From the NCBI GenBank assembly GCA_964411125.1, contig CAYPJU010000081.1:1-28506 (forward strand): 28,506 nt of DNA, read 5' to 3'. Below the pieces are notes generated by a model. The model made no database searches and was not told the DNA's origin. It worked only from the letters and a program-made list of their open reading frames with translations. How positions within the stretch are numbered: position 1 is the first letter of the stretch; every line of letters begins with the position of its first letter. Of the stretch, positions 23,049-28,506 are shown one piece after another. This stretch comes from JBFIHF01 sp964411125 (lineage in GTDB: Bacteria; Myxococcota_A; Bradymonadia; Bradymonadales; Bradymonadaceae). A program made the position numbers and the translations under genes.

Positions 23049-24398
23049 TCACTCGTAGGTGGCGAAGAGTCCGCCTGCTCCCGCGACGACGAGGGTCCCG
23101 TCGACGATCTGGCAGCGGCTGACGTCGGGGAGGGGGCTTTCGCCGTTCATTTCGTAAGGGGTGATGTCACTGAACGTCGCGCCCCCGTCGTTGGACATGA
23201 GGACGAAGCCCCATTCCTCGGAGCTCTCACGACCGACGGCGTAGATCGTCTGGTCGTCGCGGCAGACGTCGGTGACCCACGTGGTCTGGTTCGGGATGAC
23301 GCTGCTGACGTCGGTCATGGTCCACGCTGACGGGTCGGTCGCGTCGCTCGCGAGGTCGATGGCGTAGATCACTCCCTGGTCCGCGTCCTGGTTCACGCCG
23401 CCGACGACGATCCCGCCCGCGTCGACGTCGATCCCCCAGAGTTCGCCGTCGTAGGCGCCGAGGCCGTCCGCGGCGAGCTGGACGATGTGGAAGTCGAAGC
23501 TTCCGGCGGTCCAGTCGGGAAGGAAGACGGTGGGGGGCTGGTTGATCAGGCTTCCGACGCCGTAGAAGCCGCCGTCGTAGGTCTCGAGGTCGAGGATCTG
23601 GACCCCGTTCGGGACGTCGTCGGCCTCGTTGTCGGCCCAGAACTGGTAGCCGGTCGACCAACTGTCGGTCGGCTCGGCGTCGTCCCCTTCGCGGTAGACG
23701 ATGCCGGTGCCGGTCGCCGACTCGGCGATGGCCCAACCGTCGGCATTGCGACGGAACTGCCCGACGGTGAAGCTGAAGTCGATCTGGTTGCTACGCGTGA
23801 AGACTTCGGTGAGCGCGCCGGCGCCGTCGAGCGCCACGACCGCCGCCGAGTTCGCGAACGTACCGCCGATGTACAGGTTGCCGTCGGCACTTCGCGAGAT
23901 GGAATTGACGCGCCCGGTGTCGAAGAAGTTGGCCGGAGTCGTCGTCGCGGCGGACCACGCCTGACCGCCGTCGGTCGTCCCGAAGAGTCCTTCGCCATTG
24001 GTCGTCGTGCCGCAGCCGACCCAACAGGTGTTCATGTCGTCGCACCAGAGGGCGTCGGTTCGGTTGCCGACGCAGGTGTGGGTGCGGATCGTCCACGCCG
24101 TGCCGGTAGTGGTGCCGTTGTTGGTTCCGGCGGTGGTGCCGTTGTTGGTTCCGGCGGTGGTGCCGTTGTTGGTGCCGGCGGTGGTTCCGTTGTTGGTCCC
24201 CGCGGTGGTTCCGTTGTTGGTCCCGGCCGTGGTCCCGTTGTTCGACCCGGCGGTGCCGTTGTTGGACGCCACCGTGCCGTTGTTGCTGCTCCCGTTGTTG
24301 CTGCTTCCGTTGTTGGTCTCGCCGTTGTTGGTTCCGCAGGCCACGAGTCCCGAGGCGGCGGCGGCGGCGATGGTAAATCTCCAGTTGATCCCGAACAT
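23049..24398 (-). CDS. Lipoprotein with NNG-repeat linker and beta-propeller-like domain, 449 aa
   Basis: The signal peptide ends at LVAC (C21). It leads directly into an Asn/Gly/Thr linker with eleven NNG units, the last five or so being 8-residue TNNGTTAG repeats. The rest, about residues 100-449, is rich in paired beta-strand motifs with BNR/kelch-like features: SADGNLYIGGTF, DGGFYGVGSL, DDQTIYAVGR and SNDGGATFSDIT resemble sialidase/photosystem-stability-type propeller blades. Two cysteine pairs (HTCVGNRTD, DDMNTCWVGCG) lie near the start of the domain. No catalytic motif is seen. GGGAG lies 6 bases upstream of the ATG. It is convergent with the cysteine-repeat lipoprotein, sharing the 23001-23028 terminator. 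Confidence 0.82.
   Translation of the reverse strand: MFGINWRFTIAAAAASGLVACGTNNGETNNGSSNNGSSNNGTVASNNGTAGSNNGTTAGTNNGTTAGTNNGTTAGTNNGTTAGTNNGTTAGTNNGTTTGTAWTIRTHTCVGNRTDALWCDDMNTCWVGCGTTTNGEGLFGTTDGGQAWSAATTTPANFFDTGRVNSISRSADGNLYIGGTFANSAAVVALDGAGALTEVFTRSNQIDFSFTVGQFRRNADGWAIAESATGTGIVYREGDDAEPTDSWSTGYQFWADNEADDVPNGVQILDLETYDGGFYGVGSLINQPPTVFLPDWTAGSFDFHIVQLAADGLGAYDGELWGIDVDAGGIVVGGVNQDADQGVIYAIDLASDATDPSAWTMTDVSSVIPNQTTWVTDVCRDDQTIYAVGRESSEEWGFVLMSNDGGATFSDITPYEMNGESPLPDVSRCQIVDGTLVVAGAGGLFATYE
24117..24335. repeat. Tandem 24-bp repeat encoding the NNG linker
   Basis: A 24-bp unit coding TNNGTTAG is repeated about five times and grades into shorter 15- and 21-bp variants, giving eleven NNG units. 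All units are multiples of 3, so copy-number change would keep the frame. Synonymous differences between copies show it is not freshly amplified. Confidence 0.8.
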
Positions 24399-24428
24399 TG
24401 CATTCTCCCGATACGATTGTGAAAGGAC

Positions 24429-24449
24429 GTCGCGGGTTTAACCGGCGAC
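24429..24449. promoter_or_regulatory. 21-bp imperfect palindrome upstream of the NNG-repeat gene
   Basis: Arms GTCGC and GCGAC surround inner arms GGTT and AACC, with symmetric single G mismatches and a central T. It lies 31-51 bases upstream of the NNG gene start and looks like an operator. No recognised promoter hexamers are visible nearby. Confidence 0.35.
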
Positions 24450-24485
24450 CGAATGCAATGCACGGAAAAAACAGGGAAAATCAGG

Positions 24486-25382
24486 TCAGTCGGTGTGGAG
24501 TTCGACCTGGTCGCCGAGGTGGGTCTTCACGTTCGCCGCGAAGATTTTGAGATGGTCGAGGGCGCTCCCCTCGACGTCGATGTGGATCACGACCGGTCTT
24601 TTCGCGGGGTTGAGATACTTCACGTTCCCGTCGAGTCGACCTTTCTCCCCAAACCGGGCGGTGAGGTCGACGTCGAGGACTTCCCGCTCCCCGCCGCGGA
24701 TCGTTCCGGTCGCCTTGCCGATCCGGATCGAGTCGCCGAAGAACTTCGGTTGCACGACGGTCCCGTCGGATTCGAAGTCGACCTCGACGCCGCCGGTCCT
24801 CCCGAGGTGGACGTCGACGACCCCGGTCAGGTTTTTCATCACCACGTTGGTCTTCGCGATGACCTTGAACGTGAGGTCCTCGAAGTGGATACCCTCGAGG
24901 TCGAGCATTATCGAACGAGGGTCGTCGCTCTCGGTCCGTTCGTCCTTCGGCGGCGAGAAAGTGTTCTCGAGCGACGTTCGTCCGTCCTTCGCGGCGTGGA
25001 GGGTGAGGGTGGAACCCGTGAGGTCGGCGCGGCGGAAGCGGACCACCCCGTCACGTACCTGCGTGAGGTTCGCGTCGATGACGGCGAAATCGACGCCGAT
25101 CACCACGCGGCCTTCCGGGTCGGCGAAGATGACATCGCGTATGTCGGCCTTCACGTTTCCCGGCGGCCACGACAGCTCGAGGTGCTGGATCTCGCCGACC
25201 GTGAGGGAGCCCGGGATCTTCTCCGAAACGTTCGCCTCGATTTTCTCCGCGATCTTCTCACGGCCCCACGCGGTGTCGACCACGACCAGCCCCGCGATGA
25301 CCGAAGCTCCGGTGAGCACCACGACGATGGCGAGGAGAACGAGGAGGGTGCGCGCGATCGCGGCTGAGGGTCGAACTGTCAT
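24486..25382 (-). CDS. AsmA-like membrane-anchored protein, 298 aa
   Basis: A short cytoplasmic N-terminus is followed by one membrane segment (LLVLLAIVVVLTGASVIAGLVV, about residues 11-34). The rest is beta-rich, with the start of the AsmA/TamB-type pattern after the anchor (DTAWGREKIAEKIEANVSEKIPGSLTVG) and repeated long strands ending in charged residues. AsmA-family proteins are thought to help lipid transport between membranes. The length of 298 aa is shorter than large AsmA proteins. The ATG at 25382 is chosen over upstream ATGs (25436) because the membrane segment follows it; the upstream extension is antisense to the divergent promoter region. Shine-Dalgarno is weak. It lies 87 bp upstream of the NNG lipoprotein gene on the same strand. 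Confidence 0.75.
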   Translation of the reverse strand: MTVRPSAAIARTLLVLLAIVVVLTGASVIAGLVVVDTAWGREKIAEKIEANVSEKIPGSLTVGEIQHLELSWPPGNVKADIRDVIFADPEGRVVIGVDFAVIDANLTQVRDGVVRFRRADLTGSTLTLHAAKDGRTSLENTFSPPKDERTESDDPRSIMLDLEGIHFEDLTFKVIAKTNVVMKNLTGVVDVHLGRTGGVEVDFESDGTVVQPKFFGDSIRIGKATGTIRGGEREVLDVDLTARFGEKGRLDGNVKYLNPAKRPVVIHIDVEGSALDHLKIFAANVKTHLGDQVELHTD

Positions 25383-25412
25383 GAAGCGAACGTAGGGACG
25401 TCGGGGGGGCGG

Positions 25413-25461
25413 CCAACCGGCTCGCATCGCTCGCATGGAGGGGGGGAAGCGGGCCGGTTGG
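25413..25461. promoter_or_regulatory. Divergent-region inverted repeat CCAACCGGC ... GCCGGTTGG
   Basis: Perfect 9-bp arms at 25413-25421 and 25453-25461 lie 31 bases apart in the 130-bp region between the divergent AsmA-like and Sel1-like genes. TATAAA at 25462-25467, next to the right arm, is a likely -10 element for the rightward gene, but no -35 hexamer is convincing. Coordinated control of the two genes is inference. Confidence 0.4.
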
Positions 25462-25512
25462 TATAAAACCCCGCCTCAATTACCGTGGCGTCAACCCTTG
25501 CAAGGAGCGGTC

Positions 25513-27000
25513 GTGAACAACCCTTGGATCCCCATCGTGATGGTCGGTCTCACCGCGTGTTCGGCGAGCCCCACGCGATCGCAAGCGCCCCTGTCGGACG
25601 ACGAGGAGGCGCTTCTGAGGCTCGACGCCGAGCATGCCGCCTACATTGCCGAGACGGCGTTGCCGAGTGAGATCGGGGTGAACGCCTCTGCAATCAAAGA
25701 GCCGCTGGAGAAGAAGGTGCGGGGGCTGCAGGAGTTGGAGCAGGACTACGAACCGTTCGCCACGTCGCAAGACCCGGTCGCTCGGGCGCACGCGCACCTC
25801 AGGGTCGGGCAGCTCTACCTGAACTTCGGATGCGAGCTCGCGACGATCGAGGCGTCGCCCACGATGCCGGCCGAAGTCGGGACCGCGTTTCGTTCGGCGC
25901 TGGCGGACCAGGCGCGGCCGATGGTCGACAAGGCGCGCGCGGCGCTGCAGAAGGACCATGAGGGGGGAGGGGAGTACCAGGAGCAGCTCGTCGAGCTACG
26001 TGAGGGGTGGTCGGACGACCTAGGGCGGCTCTGCACGACCACGAAGGCGGCGTGGGCGGCGGCCTCTAGACCGAAAGCCCCGGCGGTCGCGGAGCCGACC
26101 GTCGAGGAGTGCATGGGGGAAACCTACGCTCCGGCGGGACGATGTGTGCCGGTGTACGAGGCCGCATGTCGCCGCGAGGAGGGGGACGCGTGCTACGCGC
26201 TCGGCAAGCTCGCCTTTGCGGCCGGCGACCGCGAGGCCGCGGTACGGCAGTGGGAAGATGCGTGCGCAGTCGGCAGCGGCATCGCGTGCCATGCTGCGGC
26301 GTCGGTCGCGCTCCCGGACGGGCTGGACGGGTACGTGGAAACGTGCCGGAACGGCGGTCCGATTGGCTGTATGCAGGCGGCCCGTCTACATGGGGGGACG
26401 ACCGGTCTGGAGGAGATCTGTCTACCGAAGCGTGGTCTCGCAGCGCACGATGTCGGCACCATGGAGGCGTGCGCGGCGGGCGACGCGCGCGCATGCTGGT
26501 CGCGAGCGGGCCATCTGATGGCGCAGAGCCGAAGTTCGCTGCCGAAGATCGAGATGACGGGGCTCACGGGGTCCCTGGTCGGAGGGATGGGGAGCTCCGG
26601 GACGCATCAGTGGGAGAAAGAGTGCGCCGAGACGAACGCCGTGTCGTGCACGATGTGGGGCAGTGCGCTCGCCCGGGCGGGTGAGGACCCGGTCCCCGCG
26701 TACCGACGCGGCTGTCAGCTCGGCCATGCATGGGGTTGCACCAAACTGTCGGACGCGCTGATTGCGCGCGGCGACGACGACTCGGTCGGGGAGGCGGTCG
26801 CGGTGCTGCGCTCGAGCTGCGACGACGGAAACACGACGAACTGTCGGACCCTCGCGAAGCTGTTTCGCGAGGAGGGGGGACCGGTGAGGCGAAACGACGG
26901 GTGCGCGGCGGCCTATGGATTCGGGACCTGTGATCCGAACAACCAGGCGGGATGCGAGGTGGACGACGTCTTCTGGCCGAGCTCGAAGGGGAACGACTAA
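25513..27000 (+). CDS. Cys-rich Sel1-like repeat lipoprotein, 495 aa
   Basis: The start is GTG at 25513, with AAGGAG 5 bases upstream. A short signal peptide ends at LTAC (C16), so this is a lipoprotein. Residues from about 30 to 210 contain long helical segments. From about 210 to the end there are repeated helix-turn-helix units with a cysteine pair per unit, such as ACRREEGDACYALGKLA and ACAVGSGIACHAAA, then CQLGHAWGCTKLSDA. This fits Sel1-like (TPR-related) repeats of the cysteine-bearing type, where disulfides join the helix pairs. Such proteins act as binding scaffolds outside the cytoplasm. It is divergent from the AsmA-like gene and its 3' end overlaps the convergent methyltransferase gene by 4 bp. 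Confidence 0.8.
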   Translation: MNNPWIPIVMVGLTACSASPTRSQAPLSDDEEALLRLDAEHAAYIAETALPSEIGVNASAIKEPLEKKVRGLQELEQDYEPFATSQDPVARAHAHLRVGQLYLNFGCELATIEASPTMPAEVGTAFRSALADQARPMVDKARAALQKDHEGGGEYQEQLVELREGWSDDLGRLCTTTKAAWAAASRPKAPAVAEPTVEECMGETYAPAGRCVPVYEAACRREEGDACYALGKLAFAAGDREAAVRQWEDACAVGSGIACHAAASVALPDGLDGYVETCRNGGPIGCMQAARLHGGTTGLEEICLPKRGLAAHDVGTMEACAAGDARACWSRAGHLMAQSRSSLPKIEMTGLTGSLVGGMGSSGTHQWEKECAETNAVSCTMWGSALARAGEDPVPAYRRGCQLGHAWGCTKLSDALIARGDDDSVGEAVAVLRSSCDDGNTTNCRTLAKLFREEGGPVRRNDGCAAAYGFGTCDPNNQAGCEVDDVFWPSSKGND

Positions 27001-27806
27001 CGAGCGTCGGCGGTGACGAGTCGCTCGACGCTCGCGAAGAGATTGGGGAGCCAGCGTCGCGCGGGCCAGCGTCGTCGCCATTCGCGAGAACTCTCGTCGC
27101 GGCGGACGTCGAAGCCGTACTCGGCGAGGAGGGCAGCGAGTTCCGCGGGGCGAAACGCGGAGCCCAGCGGTTCGCCGAGCAGCGCCGTGCCGGCGCCGAC
27201 GAGGCTTCGCGGCGCACCCGGCCGAATGTAGGTGGCGAGCAGTCGCGAGCCGGCTGCGGATAGTTCTTCGATGACGCTCAGCGTCTGCCGGATGTCGGCT
27301 TCGGAGAGGTACATCGTCACGCCTTCCCAGACCCAGACGGTGGGGCGATCGTCGTCGAAGCCGGCCTCGCGCAGCTTCTGCGCGAGCGAATCGCGGGTGA
27401 AGTCGACGGCGACCCAGCGCAGGCGGGGGCGCGGGGGGAGGGCTTCTGTTTTGCGACGCTTGTAGGATTGGGTGGAGGGATGGTCGACCTCGAAGACGTC
27501 GAGCGCCTCGGAGCTTTCGAGTCGCCAGGCCCTGGCGTCGAGCCCCGCGCCGAGTAGGACGAGCTGGTGCTCGGGAGTTCTCGCCTCGTCAATTCCTTCG
27601 TCGATGGCGAGGGTCCGGTAGCCGAACAGGGCAGCGGATGCGCGCAGCACGCGGAGCGCTCGGCGGTCGAGGGCGGCGATGTAGCTACGTGGGAGGAGAC
27701 GTTCCACCCACGGGTCGGAGAACGCCGGGATTAAGTCGTCCCGCTCGCAGAGCGCCCGAGCGGCGGCGACGATGCAGGCGGTAGCGCTGACGCGTCCGTC
27801 GATCAA
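26997..27806 (-). CDS. Leucine carboxyl methyltransferase (LCM) family / TIGR00027-type methyltransferase, 269 aa
   Basis: The 269-aa protein matches the LCM/TIGR00027 class of SAM-dependent methyltransferases. Recognisable parts are LVLLGAGLDARAWRL (about 82-96, SAM-binding motif I), FEVDHPSTQ, then VWVWEGVTMYL, which is the conserved post-motif block of the family. Family members act on small molecules or protein carboxyl termini; the substrate here is unknown. The start is TTG at 27806, with GGGAG about 6 bases upstream on the minus strand; no ATG lies close by. It follows the crotonase gene by 28 bp on the same strand and is probably co-transcribed. Confidence 0.85.
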   Translation of the reverse strand: MIDGRVSATACIVAAARALCERDDLIPAFSDPWVERLLPRSYIAALDRRALRVLRASAALFGYRTLAIDEGIDEARTPEHQLVLLGAGLDARAWRLESSEALDVFEVDHPSTQSYKRRKTEALPPRPRLRWVAVDFTRDSLAQKLREAGFDDDRPTVWVWEGVTMYLSEADIRQTLSVIEELSAAGSRLLATYIRPGAPRSLVGAGTALLGEPLGSAFRPAELAALLAEYGFDVRRDESSREWRRRWPARRWLPNLFASVERLVTADAR

Positions 27807-27824
27807 TTTGACTCCCGCTGTTCG

Positions 27825-27838
27825 GTGACCGCGGTCAC
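27825..27838. promoter_or_regulatory. Perfect palindrome GTGACCGCGGTCAC
   Basis: This 14-bp palindrome overlaps the crotonase stop codon and sits in the 28-bp gap before the methyltransferase gene. It shares its TGACC-N2-GGTCA core with sites at 1366-1383 and 2103-2114. Confidence 0.35.
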
Positions 27839-28506
27839 TCGCCCGCGTCGCGCTCGCGCACGGCCTCTTTGAAACCCACAGACTCGGCGCGTTCCTTGAA
27901 CGCGAGCCCTTCGGGCGTGTGCCGTGCGATGCCGTCGAACAGCGTTGCGAGGACCTGGGTCGAACCCATCCCCATGTTGTCGAACGCCTGGTTGACCACC
28001 AGCTTGTGCATCATCAACTGGTTGAGCGGGACACTCGCCATGCGCTTCGCGAGCGCGTCGACCGTGTCGTCGAGCTGGTCCGCCGGCACGGACTGGGTGA
28101 CCAGCCCGATGCGTTCGGCCTCCTTGCCGTCGATCGTGTCGCCAGTCAGCAGCATCCGTTTCGCCCGCTCGGCCCCGACACGGTAGACCCACATCATCGT
28201 CGTGGGGCATCCCCACACCCTCGCGGGCGGGTAACCGATGCGAGCGTCGTCGGCCATGACCACCAAGTCGCAGCAGAGGGCGATGTCGCTGCCGCCCGCC
28301 ACCGCATAGCCGTGCACCTTACAGACGACGGGTTTGTAGCCGCGCCACAGGCTCATGAAACAGCGCGTGTTGTCGCTCATGAGCCGGTAGTCGACCATCG
28401 GATCCCACGGCATCTCCTGGGATCCGGGGACGGGCCTCGGCGCCTCCGCGAATACCTCGAGGTCGTAGCCCGCGCAGAACGCGCGGCCGTTTCCCGACAG
28501 GACGAT
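27835..28506 (-). CDS. Crotonase-fold (enoyl-CoA hydratase/isomerase-like) protein, 5' end beyond window
   Basis: The frame is open to the window edge at 28506, so the start is outside. It begins with IVLSGNGRAFCAGYDLEV, the first oxyanion-hole strand, and continues with CKVHGYAVAGGSDIALCCDLVV, the second oxyanion-hole region, followed by ARIGYPPARVWG. These make the crotonase fold certain. The positions that carry the two catalytic glutamates of enoyl-CoA hydratase appear to hold Asp (GGSD) and Ala (PPAR), so simple hydration is doubtful. Members of this sub-group act on CoA thioesters in other ways. It is upstream of the LCM-family methyltransferase gene, with 28 bp between. Confidence 0.88.
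   Translation of the reverse strand: MVLSGNGRAFCAGYDLEVFAEAPRPVPGSQEMPWDPMVDYRLMSDNTRCFMSLWRGYKPVVCKVHGYAVAGGSDIALCCDLVVMADDARIGYPPARVWGCPTTMMWVYRVGAERAKRMLLTGDTIDGKEAERIGLVTQSVPADQLDDTVDALAKRMASVPLNQLMMHKLVVNQAFDNMGMGSTQVLATLFDGIARHTPEGLAFKERAESVGFKEAVRERDAGE

Noticed and set aside
24117..24335. CRISPR-like repeat array
   Set aside because: The repeats are contiguous, coding, in frame and lack unique spacers.

Overview
The window is GC-rich bacterial DNA, densely coding, with strong GC-ending codon bias in the real genes. Seven predicted lipoproteins (several of them cysteine-rich), an outer-membrane beta-barrel protein and an AsmA-like protein point to a Gram-negative, diderm organism. The low-complexity NNG linker, the many Cys-rich lipoproteins and the large number of unfamiliar small proteins suggest a deltaproteobacterial-type lineage (Myxococcota or Bradymonadota-like). 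That placement is inference; no rRNA, tRNA or marker gene is present to fix it.

Layout. Positions 1-10150 carry mixed single genes and short operons: an unknown protein (302-1009), a two-module zinc-binding small protein (999-1349, minus), a minus-strand operon of a DCC-family thiol protein, an MFS transporter and a lipoprotein esterase (3765 down to 1378), a DUF2288 protein, a METTL7-like methyltransferase translationally coupled to a UPF0213 GIY-YIG protein, an outer-membrane barrel protein, an acyl-CoA thioesterase-like protein, a methyltransferase coupled to a small Cys-rich lipoprotein, a WYL-domain regulator and a lipoprotein with a duplicated six-cysteine domain. Positions 10469-17373 hold a tight arginine biosynthesis operon. 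Positions 17494-23000 hold small membrane proteins, a lipoprotein, a sodium:solute symporter and a very long lipoprotein with about 22 cysteine-rich repeats. Positions 23049-28506 hold an NNG-repeat lipoprotein, an AsmA-like protein, a Sel1-like Cys-rich lipoprotein, an LCM-family methyltransferase and the 3' part of a crotonase-family gene running off the window.

The best-understood unit is the arginine operon. Its six genes (argF', argG, argE', fused argB-argA, argC, argH) are in the order known from Xanthomonas. Five junctions have gaps of 2 bp or overlaps of 4-8 bp. Together they encode the variant pathway in which N-acetylornithine is carbamoylated directly to N-acetylcitrulline and deacetylated afterwards: NAGS/NAGK fusion and ArgC make the N-acetylated intermediates, the acetylornithine transcarbamylase ArgF' replaces ordinary OTC, the M20 deacetylase ArgE' yields citrulline, and ArgG plus ArgH finish arginine. 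The ArgF' residues known to distinguish N-acetyl from N-succinyl substrate are of the acetyl type. The acetylornithine aminotransferase (argD) is not in the window.

I found no CRISPR array, insertion sequence, prophage, tRNA or rRNA. I see no clear novel defence or biosynthetic system. The most unusual material is the Xanthomonas-type arginine cluster in what looks like a different lineage, the cysteine-repeat lipoproteins, and several operator-like palindromes.
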